A DNA stretch of 17,495 bases from Bacillota bacterium (lineage in GTDB: Bacteria; Bacillota; Clostridia; Christensenellales; UMGS416). The stretch covers positions 1 to 17,495 of the forward strand of contig JAEYRA010000143.1 in the NCBI GenBank assembly GCA_023409755.1, read 5' to 3'. Positions 1 through 7,265 of the stretch are shown here, one piece after another. The notes beneath the pieces were generated by a model. The model worked only from the letters and a program-made list of their open reading frames with translations. It was not told the origin of the DNA and did not search any database. Made by a program: the position numbers and the translations under genes. Each line of letters starts with the position of its first letter. Within the stretch, counting starts at the first letter, position 1.

Positions 1-2122
1 AACCATCATAGGTGCTGGTGCCGCGGCCAATCTCATCCAGGATAACAAGACTGTTGCGGGTGGCACGGTTCAGGATGGCGGCGACCTCGCTCATCTCCAC
101 CATGAAGGTGCTCTGCCCCAGAAAGAGGTCGTCACTTGCCCCCACGCGGGTAAAGATGCGGTCGGTGATGGCGATGTTGGCGCTGCGCGCGGGCACGAAG
201 CACCCGATGTGAGCCATCAGCGTCAGCAGTGCCACCTGCCGCAGGTAGGTGCTTTTGCCCGCCATGTTGGAGCCAGTCAGTATGAGGAAGCGGTTCTGCC
301 CTTGGTCCAGAAGCGTGTTGTTGGGCACAAACTGCTGGCTGCCAATGGCGCGCTCCACCACCGGGTGGCGGCCGTCGGCAATCTGGATGACCCCATCGGT
401 GTTGAGTTGGGGCCGCACATATTGGCTGCGCATGGCAAGGCGGGCGAAGGAATGCAGCACATCCAGGGCGGCCAGGGCCCCGGAAGTCTGTTGCATGCGT
501 TGGATTTCGCGCTCCAGCGCCTCGCGGATCTCACCGAAGAGCTGCTGTTCCAGCTTGATGCTGCGCTCCTCTGCGTGCAGGATGGTATCCTCCAACTCCT
601 TGAGCTCGGGGGTGATGAACCGCTCGGCATTGGCAAGGGTTTGCTTGCGCTGGTAGCGGTAGGGTACCTGATCCAGGTTGGAACGGGTGACCTCGATGTA
701 GTAGCCGAACACCTTGTTGAAGCCGATGCGAAGGTTCTTGATGCCCGTGGCATCGCGCTCCGACACTTCCATTTGGGCGATGACGTCCCGCGCGTGGGAA
801 AAGGTGTTGCGTAGCCGGTCAAGCTCCCCGTGATACCCTTCGCGCAGGAAGCCTCCTTCCCGCGTGATAGCAGGCGGGTTATCGGCGATGGACGCTGACA
901 GCAGCGCACACACGTCTTCCAGCGGGTCAATGAGGCCGTTGAGCTCCACAAGCAGCGGCGTGTCGCAGGCCGCAAGCTGCTCCTTCACCGCGGGCAGTAC
1001 GGCCAGTGACTGCCCCATGGCCACGCAGTCCCGTGGGTTCAGCGTGCCGTAGGAAATTTTACAGGCGATGCGCTCAATGTCCTTGACCTTACCCAGCAAA
1101 TCGTTGAGGGCGTCGCAGAGCATGGGTGCATCCTTCAAAGTCTGCACGGCATCGAGGCGGGCGTTGATGGCAAAGAGCGATTGAAGTGGCTGATCCAGCC
1201 AATTGCGCAGCATTCGCGCGCCCATGGCGGTGGCCGTGTCGTCCAGCATCCACAGCAGGGATCCTTTGCGTGTGCCACCGCGCAAGGTCTGGGTCACCTC
1301 CAGGTTTCGCCGGGCCACATTGTCGATGAGCATGTACTGCTGCAGCTCGTAACCCCCGATGTGGTTGATGTGCGTCAGCGCGTTCTTTTGCGTCTCATTT
1401 AGATAGTGCATCAGCGCGCCGGCGGCACACAGTGCATGGGTGGAAAGCTCTGCCACGGCAGACGCACCAAACCGACCGGCGATGAACCGCCCGGCTGCCT
1501 CTGTCGCAAAGGCATCCGCTCCATAGGGACCGACGGGCCAAGGAAGCAGCTTGGCGAAGTACTCCACCCCTTGGGAGTAGAGAAACAGGTCGGTGTTGAC
1601 CAGTAACTCCCGCGGGTGGATGCGCAGGAGCTCATCAATGAGCGCGGTGCCGGCAAGATCCACCGTCGTCGTCTGGAAGCTGCCGGTGGAGACGTCTACA
1701 CAGGCCAGCCCCACTCGATCCCCATCGAGGTAGAGCGCCACAATGTAGTTGTTTGCTTTTTCATCGAGCAGTGACGACTCAATGATCGTTCCAGGGGTGA
1801 CGATACGGATGACGTCCCGCTCCACTAACCCCGGCGAGGTCTCCGGGTCGGTCAGCTGCTCGCAAATGGCAACCTTGTATCCCTTGTCAATCAAACGGCT
1901 GATGTACTGATCGACCGAGTGAAAGGGCACGCCGCACATGGGAGCCCGCTCGGCCAGTCCGCAGTCCCGTCCGGTCAGAGTGAGATCCAGCTCCCGCGAG
2001 GCGAGTACCGCGTCATCGAAGAACATCTCATAGAAATCACCCAAGCGGAAGAAGAGCAGACTGTCCTTGTACTGCTCCTTCAGCTGCATGTATTGCTGCA
2101 TCATTGGTGATAACTTTGACAT
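1..2122 (-). CDS. mutS: DNA mismatch repair ATPase MutS (3' end cut by window edge)
   Basis: MutS recognises base mismatches and small loops in newly made DNA and uses ATP to recruit MutL. About 707 codons are visible without interruption; the family is usually 850-900 residues, so roughly the last 150 residues (end of the ATPase domain and the dimerisation helices) lie beyond the left edge. Seen: the mismatch-stacking F-x-E motif in GDFYEMF (F30, E32), Walker A GSNMAGKST (617-625), and Walker B LVILDEIGRGTST with D696/E697. These positions match the E. coli protein closely. The ATG at 2122 is preceded by AAAGGGG, which overlaps the miaB stop codon. miaB ends only 10 bp upstream, so the two genes are an operon. 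The Walker A has Ser where Pro is usual (GPNM). Identity is certain; only the C-terminus is unknown. Confidence 0.97.
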   Translation of the reverse strand, partial: MSKLSPMMQQYMQLKEQYKDSLLFFRLGDFYEMFFDDAVLASRELDLTLTGRDCGLAERAPMCGVPFHSVDQYISRLIDKGYKVAICEQLTDPETSPGLVERDVIRIVTPGTIIESSLLDEKANNYIVALYLDGDRVGLACVDVSTGSFQTTTVDLAGTALIDELLRIHPRELLVNTDLFLYSQGVEYFAKLLPWPVGPYGADAFATEAAGRFIAGRFGASAVAELSTHALCAAGALMHYLNETQKNALTHINHIGGYELQQYMLIDNVARRNLEVTQTLRGGTRKGSLLWMLDDTATAMGARMLRNWLDQPLQSLFAINARLDAVQTLKDAPMLCDALNDLLGKVKDIERIACKISYGTLNPRDCVAMGQSLAVLPAVKEQLAACDTPLLVELNGLIDPLEDVCALLSASIADNPPAITREGGFLREGYHGELDRLRNTFSHARDVIAQMEVSERDATGIKNLRIGFNKVFGYYIEVTRSNLDQVPYRYQRKQTLANAERFITPELKELEDTILHAEERSIKLEQQLFGEIREALEREIQRMQQTSGALAALDVLHSFARLAMRSQYVRPQLNTDGVIQIADGRHPVVERAIGSQQFVPNNTLLDQGQNRFLILTGSNMAGKSTYLRQVALLTLMAHIGCFVPARSANIAITDRIFTRVGASDDLFLGQSTFMVEMSEVAAILNRATRNSLVILDEIGRGTSTYDG

Positions 2123-2132
2123 AAGTTCCCCT

Positions 2133-3524
2133 TTAGACCAACCGGCCAACGAGGGTGTTGGCCATCGCTTTTGTGATTTCCACAGGCAGGACGCAGCCAA
2201 TGAGCGATTCAGGCCCTTCCAGGTTGACCATGCGCCCGCCATCGGTACGTCCGCAGACCTGGTCAGCCCGCTTGCGGCTGGGTGCCTCCACCAACACCAG
2301 TTGGCGGGTGCCAATAACCGTCTTATCGAGTCGGGCGGAGATGTCCTTCTGCAGGTCGTTGAGTCGCCGCAGACGTTCCTTTTTCACCGTTTCGGGCACC
2401 TGATCCTCCATGGTGCTGGCCGGTGTGCCGGACCGGAGAGAATACTGGAACGTGAAGGCCGACTGGTAGCCCACGGTTTCCACCAGCTCCAGCGTGCGTT
2501 GGAAGTCGTCGTCGGTCTCCCCGGGGAAGCCGACGATGATGTCAGTGGTGAGGCCAATGCCCGGCATGGCCGCACGAAGCTTGCGCACAATCTCCAGATA
2601 TTGAGAGGCGTCATACCGGCGGTTCATGCGGCGGAGGATGGCGTCACTGCCAGACTGCACCGGCAGGTGGAGCTGGTTGCACACGATGCTGGACGCCGCC
2701 ATCGTCTCAATGAGCTCATCGGACAGGTCCTTGGGGTGGGATGTCATGAACCGGATGCGTTGAAGTCCCTCGGCTTCCCGCTCAATGCGCCGCAGCAGTG
2801 CAGGGAACCGGGTGTCTTCGCCGTTCCCGTAGGAGTTGACGTTCTGACCGAGCAAGGTCACTTCCCGCACACCCTGGGCAGCCAGTGCACGCACCTCCGC
2901 CACGATGTCGTCGGGGTGGCGGCTGCGTTCCCGCCCGCGTACATAGGGGACGATGCAATAGGCGCAGTAATTGTCACACCCATACATGATGGTGACGAAC
3001 GCGCTGACCGAGGGGGTGCGCAGCATGGGCACCCCCTCCACCACCACGGGCGGGGCGGTATCCACAGCGGCAACCGGGTCGTTCCCCTGTGCCGCGGCTA
3101 AAAGCAGGGCAGGTAGTTCGTGCAGGTTTTGGGTGCCAAAGACGAGATCGACGTGCTTCATCTTGTGGAGCAAGCGTTCCGCCGCGCCTTCCTGCTGGGT
3201 CATGCAACCGCAGACGCCGAGGATCGTGTCGGGCTTCTCGCGCTTCACCAAGGCCAAATGACCGATGTTGCCAAGGATCCGGTTTTCGGCATGCTCCCGT
3301 ACACAACAGGTGTTGACCAAAATGACATCTGCCACTCTTGGTTCGTCCGTAGGAGCCATGCCCATTGCCGACAGCATCCCCGCCAGCTTTTCAGAGTCGT
3401 GGGCGTTCATCTGACATCCATAGGTGTCAATGTAGTAAAACTTGCCTGCAAAACGCTCCTGTGCCTGGGTCAGCTGCCCCTCTCGCTCTCCGCTTTCAAA
3501 GTGCTCCACCGTACCGAACGCCAT
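2133..3524 (-). CDS. miaB: tRNA-2-methylthio-N6-dimethylallyladenosine synthase MiaB
   Basis: A cytoplasmic radical-SAM methylthiotransferase that adds the 2-methylthio group to i6A37 of tRNAs reading U-starting codons. The 463-residue length is normal. Domains in order: the UPF0004 N-terminal domain with the three auxiliary-cluster cysteines C37 (TYGCQMN), C73 (NTCCVRE) and C107 (GCMTQ); the radical-SAM core with C183-x3-C187-x2-C190 in GCDNYCAYCIVPYVRGRERSR-like sequence; and a C-terminal TRAM domain ending near ITKAMANTLVGRLV. YCIVPYVRGRE favours MiaB over the related MtaB or RimO. The ATG at 3524 follows a GGTGAG ribosome-binding site. It is the first gene of an operon with mutS, an arrangement common in Clostridia, and has its own promoter just upstream. 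Confidence 0.97.
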   Translation of the reverse strand: MAFGTVEHFESGEREGQLTQAQERFAGKFYYIDTYGCQMNAHDSEKLAGMLSAMGMAPTDEPRVADVILVNTCCVREHAENRILGNIGHLALVKREKPDTILGVCGCMTQQEGAAERLLHKMKHVDLVFGTQNLHELPALLLAAAQGNDPVAAVDTAPPVVVEGVPMLRTPSVSAFVTIMYGCDNYCAYCIVPYVRGRERSRHPDDIVAEVRALAAQGVREVTLLGQNVNSYGNGEDTRFPALLRRIEREAEGLQRIRFMTSHPKDLSDELIETMAASSIVCNQLHLPVQSGSDAILRRMNRRYDASQYLEIVRKLRAAMPGIGLTTDIIVGFPGETDDDFQRTLELVETVGYQSAFTFQYSLRSGTPASTMEDQVPETVKKERLRRLNDLQKDISARLDKTVIGTRQLVLVEAPSRKRADQVCGRTDGGRMVNLEGPESLIGCVLPVEITKAMANTLVGRLV

Positions 3525-3554
3525 GACTCACCATCCATTCCTTGTATACCAACC

Positions 3555-3583
3555 ATTATAAGACCTCAACATCCGGTATGCAA
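3555..3583 (-). promoter_or_regulatory. Sigma-A promoter of miaB-mutS
   Basis: On the minus strand, TTGCAT (3583-3578) is followed after 17 bases by a perfect TATAAT (3560-3555), about 30 bases before the miaB start. It lies in the 65 bp gap after the yfbR-like gene, so miaB-mutS can be transcribed independently. The assignment rests on consensus match and position. Confidence 0.75.
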
Positions 3584-3589
3584 GGCGGG

Positions 3590-4162
3590 TCAATTGAGTT
3601 CGTCCAGCGTCAGTTCAAAGCTGGGGGCAAACTCTCGCAGGAAGTAATCGACCTCCGCCATTCCCAGGGCATCCAAGTCATGCCGGATGGTTTGCATCGC
3701 TCGCTCAAACTCCCGGTTTCCAGCCTTCAACTCCTCGAGACACTTGAGGTAGGCACACAGCTTGTCTGCGGCCTTCATGAGGTCGTGCGCCTCCCCCGCC
3801 TGCTGGATGAGAAGAGGACGGTAGGCATCCTGCAGCTCTTCGGGTAACATGCTCAGTATTTTATTCTGAGCAATGTCCTCCAGCCGCTTGTAGGAGTCGC
3901 GGATGTCGGGGCTAAAGTATTTGATGGGGGTGGCCAGGTCACCGGTGATGACCTCACTGGCCTCGTGGAAGACGGCCAGCACCGCCACCTCATTGGCATC
4001 CACCTTCCCCTGGAAATGGCGGTTGCGAATGGTGGCCAAGGCGTGGCCGATCATGGCCACCTGCAGGCTGTGCTCCTGGATGTTCTCCGGCTGTGTGTTG
4101 CGCATGAGGCCCCAGCGCAGGATGTGTTTCATCCGACCCAGGTAGGCAAAAAAGTGGCTCAT
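3590..4162 (-). CDS. yfbR: YfbR-type HD-domain 5'-deoxynucleotidase
   Basis: The family removes the phosphate from deoxyribonucleoside 5'-monophosphates using a divalent metal, and so helps balance dNTP pools. The 190-residue protein is collinear with E. coli YfbR. It shares the N-terminal SHFFAYLGRMKHILRW region, the EHSLQVAMIGHAL helix (metal His H31), the ASEVITGDLATPIKYF motif (66-83), KAADKLCAYLKCLEEL (D133) and the C-terminal PSFELTLDEL. The usual H-D pair is H66-E67 here (FHEASE), a possible functional variant or a normal lineage difference. The ATG at 4162 is chosen because GGGAGG sits 8 bases upstream and the protein then begins where YfbR does; the ATG 24 bases further upstream lacks this support. 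Function is inferred from the family. Confidence 0.9.
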   Translation of the reverse strand: MSHFFAYLGRMKHILRWGLMRNTQPENIQEHSLQVAMIGHALATIRNRHFQGKVDANEVAVLAVFHEASEVITGDLATPIKYFSPDIRDSYKRLEDIAQNKILSMLPEELQDAYRPLLIQQAGEAHDLMKAADKLCAYLKCLEELKAGNREFERAMQTIRHDLDALGMAEVDYFLREFAPSFELTLDELN

Positions 4163-4170
4163 ATTGGGTA

Positions 4171-4176
4171 CCTCCC
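4171..4176 (-). promoter_or_regulatory. Ribosome-binding site fixing the yfbR start
   Basis: GGGAGG on the minus strand lies 8 bases before the ATG at 4162. It supports this start over an in-frame ATG at 4186, which would place the ribosome-binding site inside the coding region. Confidence 0.75.
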
Positions 4177-4179
4177 ATA

Positions 4180-4208
4180 TTGACAATGCAGATAGAAGCT
4201 GTTACGAT
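4180..4208 (+). promoter_or_regulatory. Promoter of the TPP riboswitch-thiT unit
   Basis: TTGACA (4180-4185), a 17-base spacer and TACGAT (4203-4208) precede the aptamer by about 16 bases. Transcription would therefore start just before the TPP aptamer. It overlaps the 5' side of the divergent yfbR gene, so the two units may influence one another. Confidence 0.7.
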
Positions 4209-4224
4209 GGCACAAAATAATGAA

Positions 4225-4314
4225 CCGCTAGGGGGGCAACCGTGAAACCGGTTGCTGAGAGGCGCACAGCGCGACCCTTGGAACCTGTGAGTTAACACTT
4301 ACGTAGGGAAGCGG
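4225..4314 (+). ncRNA. TPP (THI-box) riboswitch aptamer
   Basis: The conserved thi-box elements are present in order: GGGGGGC, then GCTGAGAGG, then CCCTTGGAACCTG, then the closing ACGTAGGGAAGC. The closing helix P1 pairs CCGCT (4225-4229) with AGCGG (4310-4314). Aptamers of this class bind thiamine pyrophosphate and usually switch genes off. Here it precedes a thiamine transporter gene, so the expected logic is that ample TPP stops uptake. Identification is by direct match to the well-known consensus. Confidence 0.96.
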
Positions 4315-4366
4315 GCCTGATGAAGGCTGTTTGCTTCCCGTATGCGCAAAGCATACGGGTTTTCTC
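4306..4366 (+). terminator. Riboswitch expression platform: antiterminator and intrinsic terminator
   Basis: The terminator is a perfect 9 bp stem, CCCGTATGC (4337-4345) and GCATACGGG (4351-4359), with a GCAAA loop followed by TTTTCTC. An alternative helix pairs GGGAAGC (4306-4312) with GCTTCCC (4333-4339), enclosing a small GCCT/AGGC hairpin (4315-4318/4324-4327). This antiterminator uses both the 3' side of aptamer P1 and the 5' arm of the terminator, so it excludes both. TPP binding should lock P1, break the antiterminator and allow termination before thiT. Confidence 0.92.
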
Positions 4367-4390
4367 TTTGGCGGTGGGCAGGAGCGTCCC

Positions 4391-5041
4391 ATGGCATCCT
4401 TTTTTCAAAACTTCACCAACCCTTTCACCAAACTGACCGAGCTCTCTCTCAACACTTGGATTGCTCTCGTCTGCATTGTGTTGCTGGCAGGTGTGTTTCT
4501 GCTGTTGCGGAAGGTAAAGCTGGACACCCGTGCGTTGGTGGCAGGCGCGCTTAGCATCGCCATCGCCTTCCTGTTGTCCTGCTTCAGGTTCTACTCCATG
4601 CCGCAGGGGGGGAGTATTACGCCGGCAAGCATGCTGCCGATGATGCTCTATGCCTGGTGCTATGGCCCGGCAGCCGGCCTGGCGGCTGGCATTGTCTACG
4701 GGTTCCTGCAACTGCTGCAAGACTTCTACGTTGTTCACCCGCTGCAGTTGCTGATGGACTATGTGTTCGCCTTTGGCGCGTTGGGGCTGGTGGGGTTCTT
4801 CCGCAAGAATTTGCTCGTTGGCATCACGGTGGCCGGGCTGGTGCGCTTGGTGATGCACACTGTCTCAGGCGCGGTGTTCTTCGCTTCTTACGCGCCGGAG
4901 GGGCAAAACGTCTGGCTCTACTCCCTCGGGTACAACGGCTCAGTCGTGCTGCCCGACCTGGCGATTTGCCTTGTGATCGCGGCGATCCCAACGGTACGCG
5001 CCACCATCACAAGGCTGTATCGACCGGTGGTGAAGGCTTAG
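4391..5041 (+). CDS. thiT: Thiamine ECF transporter substrate-binding protein ThiT
   Basis: The membrane S-component of an energy-coupling-factor transporter that captures thiamine and works with the shared EcfT/EcfA/EcfA' module encoded elsewhere. The 216-residue, strongly hydrophobic protein shows about six membrane segments. It carries ThiT signatures: SMLPMMLYAW followed by GPAAGLAAGIVYGFLQ, and the C-terminal RLVMHTVSGAVFFASYAPEG with WLYSLGYNGS. The ATG at 4391 is chosen because AGGAG (4380-4384) lies 6 bases upstream. An upstream in-frame TTG at 4331 falls inside the terminator hairpin and is not plausible. The upstream TPP riboswitch independently supports the substrate. The gene ends 14 bp from the convergent pgi stop. 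Confidence 0.93.
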   Translation: MASFFQNFTNPFTKLTELSLNTWIALVCIVLLAGVFLLLRKVKLDTRALVAGALSIAIAFLLSCFRFYSMPQGGSITPASMLPMMLYAWCYGPAAGLAAGIVYGFLQLLQDFYVVHPLQLLMDYVFAFGALGLVGFFRKNLLVGITVAGLVRLVMHTVSGAVFFASYAPEGQNVWLYSLGYNGSVVLPDLAICLVIAAIPTVRATITRLYRPVVKA

Positions 5042-5055
5042 CGCCTTCCCATTGC

Positions 5056-6534
5056 TTACAGTATATATTTTTCCTGTTTGGCAGGCCTGGCGTTCAGTTC
5101 TTCCTTCTTGGCTTCAAAGCCGGGCCGGCCAAGCAGTGCATAGGTGGCGTTTTTGCCCTCCTCCACGCCGGGCTGGTCAAAGGCGTCGATGCCCAGGAGC
5201 TCGCCACAGACCGCGGTCTGTACCTCAAAGAAGTACAGAAGCTGCCCGATGGTGAAGGCGTTCACCACCGGCAGGGTGATGTTCTGGTTGAGCTTGCCGG
5301 ACTTGACGAGTGCGTACTCGGTGGCTGCCTGCTCGCTCTGGATGAGCTCGTTGAGGGTGTGACCGCCCAGGAAGGTGACGGCCGGAATGTCGCTGAACCC
5401 ATGGGGAATGGGCTGTACCGTGCGGTATTGATCCACCCCAAGGAAGGTGATGACCTTGTCGAAGGGGCCTTCGGTGTAGAGCTGCACCTGAGAGTGCTGG
5501 TCGGTGACACCCAACGCCTTCACCGGGGTCTGCCCCACGTGCACGGTCTTGCCGCGCAGGGTGAACTTCTTGCCCAGACTCTCCGCCCAGAGTTGGGCGA
5601 ACCAATCCGCCATGTACTTGAGCGAATCGGCATAAGGCATCAGGATCTGTACGTTCTTTTCCTTCTTGGCCATGGCGATATAATTGAGCACGCCAGCCAT
5701 CCAGCCGGGGTTCGCCCAGAGGTTATCCTCCTGGCAAAGCTCGTCCATGTAGGCCGCGCCAGCCAGCAGCTCCTCGATGTCGATGCCGCAGACCGCTGCC
5801 GGTAGCAAGCCCACCGGGCACAGCTCCGAGAAGCGGCCGCCCACGCCATTGGGGATGACAAACGTTTTGAGGTTGTATTGGTTCGCAATCTTAATGAGGT
5901 ATCCCTTTTTCCGGTCGGTGGTGGCGATGACGTGGCGGGACAGCTGCTCCTCCCCCAATCGCCGGGTGAGTTCATCAAAGATGATGAGGAACTGGGACAT
6001 GGTCTCAGACGTACTGCCTGACTTGGTGATGACGTTAAAGCAGGTCTTTTGCACGTCGATGACATCAAAGAGCGCTGCCATGCGTTCGGGGTCAACGTTG
6101 TCCTCCACATACAGGCGCGCACCTGTGCGCTTGTCCGCCGGGAGTTCGTTGTAGTGCAGGTGGTTGAGTGCCTGCTGAATGGCAATGGGGCCCAGGGCGG
6201 ATCCGCCGATGCCCAGCACCACAAAGGTGTCAAAATTGTCGTTGACGCGCTTGGCAGTGGCGTTGATGTCCTCCACGATCGTCTTCTGATTGAAGGGCAG
6301 CTTGGTCCATGCCATCATCTTGGAGGGACGGCCCCACTTGGCCCGCAGAGACTTCTTCGCCCGCTCGATGTGCGGCGTCAGCTCGTCGATATCCGCAGAG
6401 GAGATGGCTCCCACTTTCTTCTGAAAACGTTTTGCCTGCAAGCCGGCATCGATGTACTCCTCCATCATGTTGTTGAAGTCGTACCGCAGCTTCATGCTTG
6501 CTTTCCACTGGTCGTTTTGCCATTGATGTTGCAT
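5056..6534 (-). CDS. pgi: Glucose-6-phosphate isomerase
   Basis: Interconverts glucose 6-phosphate and fructose 6-phosphate in glycolysis and gluconeogenesis. At 492 residues it belongs to the shorter bacterial form. Visible motifs: the sugar-phosphate-binding KSGSTSET (171-178), FSELCPVGLLPAA (235-247), TDQHSQVQL with the likely ring-opening His H347, and the C-terminal signature QPGVEEGKN with catalytic-type Lys K461. The ATG at 6534 is preceded by three tandem AGGA-type sequences in GGAGTAGGAGTAGGAAGTT. An internal ATG at codon 14 (MKLRYDF) also fits the family's N-terminus but has a weaker ribosome-binding site. The gene is monocistronic here, convergent with thiT and divergent from the gene at 6671. 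Confidence 0.97.
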   Translation of the reverse strand: MQHQWQNDQWKASMKLRYDFNNMMEEYIDAGLQAKRFQKKVGAISSADIDELTPHIERAKKSLRAKWGRPSKMMAWTKLPFNQKTIVEDINATAKRVNDNFDTFVVLGIGGSALGPIAIQQALNHLHYNELPADKRTGARLYVEDNVDPERMAALFDVIDVQKTCFNVITKSGSTSETMSQFLIIFDELTRRLGEEQLSRHVIATTDRKKGYLIKIANQYNLKTFVIPNGVGGRFSELCPVGLLPAAVCGIDIEELLAGAAYMDELCQEDNLWANPGWMAGVLNYIAMAKKEKNVQILMPYADSLKYMADWFAQLWAESLGKKFTLRGKTVHVGQTPVKALGVTDQHSQVQLYTEGPFDKVITFLGVDQYRTVQPIPHGFSDIPAVTFLGGHTLNELIQSEQAATEYALVKSGKLNQNITLPVVNAFTIGQLLYFFEVQTAVCGELLGIDAFDQPGVEEGKNATYALLGRPGFEAKKEELNARPAKQEKYIL

Positions 6535-6581
6535 AACTTCCTACTCCTACTCCTAGCGTATCGCAGCCAAAAATCCATATA

Positions 6582-6587
6582 ATTATA
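6582..6587 (-). promoter_or_regulatory. Likely -10 element of pgi
   Basis: A perfect TATAAT on the minus strand lies about 50 bases before the pgi ATG in an AT-rich patch. The -35 region at 17 bases is poor (TTCCAC), so only the -10 is called. Confidence 0.45.
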
Positions 6588-6670
6588 CATGATCTTGTCG
6601 GAAAGTGGAAGCGTTTTCGTACCGTCTATTGTCTGGCTTCACCCCATAGATTATTCGGGGGGAATGTGGA

Positions 6671-7186
6671 ATGAAACAATCTCTTTCCGGCAGGCTGCTG
6701 GTAGTGCTGCCAATGGTACTGGCTGCCGCCTGCGTCATTGCAACGGCCGCAGCGCTGCTGTCGTCGCTCCCCACCGCCAACGACACGCAGACAGGCATAC
6801 TCTCCATCGTTGTGCGGGACGGCTATACCGAAGAACCGCTGTCCGGTGTCACCGTCGTCATACCGGAAATGAACCAGTCCTTCCTGACCGATGACGATGG
6901 ACACACGGGTGCCATCGCAATTCCAGTGTTGGAGGATGCCGTCTACCAGTCCATCCGCGCCAAACCATGGGGCGAGGTCACCCTTCTTGTGTATGCTCCG
7001 GGATACTTGGACTGCGCACTGTTCCATGTGGCCGTCGTTGCGGGGCAAACACGTAGCGGCCCCACCGTTCTGCTATTTCCAGACACGGGCGATATGAATG
7101 GCCAACCATTCACCATGACGGAGGGCCCGAATGCTGCGTGGGTCAACGGCCTGCTCGATCAATTTCGTCCCGAGCAGCGTAAATGA
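6671..7186 (+). CDS. Membrane-anchored protein with carboxypeptidase-regulatory-like fold
   Basis: No specific function is recognised. The 171-residue protein starts with a short basic N-terminus and one hydrophobic segment (about residues 9-32), either a signal anchor or an uncleaved signal peptide. No lipobox cysteine is clear. Residues about 43-135 read like a transthyretin/CarboxypepD_reg-type beta sandwich: GILSIVVRDGYTEEPLSGVTVVI, then a turn with TDDDGHTG, then TLLVYAPGYLDC. Such domains often mediate extracytoplasmic binding or stabilise enzymes. The ATG at 6671 has a G-rich ribosome-binding region (GGGGGG near 6656-6662). It is divergent from pgi and 79 bp upstream of the DUF1638 gene. 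The fold call is inference from sequence pattern. Confidence 0.65.
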   Translation: MKQSLSGRLLVVLPMVLAAACVIATAAALLSSLPTANDTQTGILSIVVRDGYTEEPLSGVTVVIPEMNQSFLTDDDGHTGAIAIPVLEDAVYQSIRAKPWGEVTLLVYAPGYLDCALFHVAVVAGQTRSGPTVLLFPDTGDMNGQPFTMTEGPNAAWVNGLLDQFRPEQRK

Positions 7187-7203
7187 TTCCCAGCAACCTA
7201 TGC

Positions 7204-7232
7204 TTTACTTCGCTTGTCGAAGATTGTATCAT
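7204..7232 (+). promoter_or_regulatory. Possible promoter of the DUF1638-DUF3810 pair
   Basis: TTTACT (7204-7209), a 17-base spacer and TATCAT (7227-7232) stand 34 bases before the ATG. The spacer holds an inverted repeat CTTCG-N5-CGAAG (7208-7222), which could be an operator. Support is from consensus and position only. Confidence 0.45.
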
Positions 7233-7265
7233 TTAGTTATATCCATTAGATTTAGAGAGGCCCCC

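Noticed and set aside
2067..3101. A 344-codon plus-strand open frame opposite miaB and the mutS start
   Set aside because: It is antisense to two certain genes, has no ribosome-binding site and its translation has no recognisable domain. Long antisense frames are expected in GC-rich genes.
4331..4390. Upstream TTG start for thiT
   Set aside because: The extra 20 codons would lie in the terminator hairpin, and a good ribosome-binding site precedes the ATG at 4391.
4657..5805. A 382-codon plus-strand open frame across thiT and pgi
   Set aside because: It runs through thiT in another frame and antisense to pgi, with Arg/Gly/His-rich composition typical of shadow frames.
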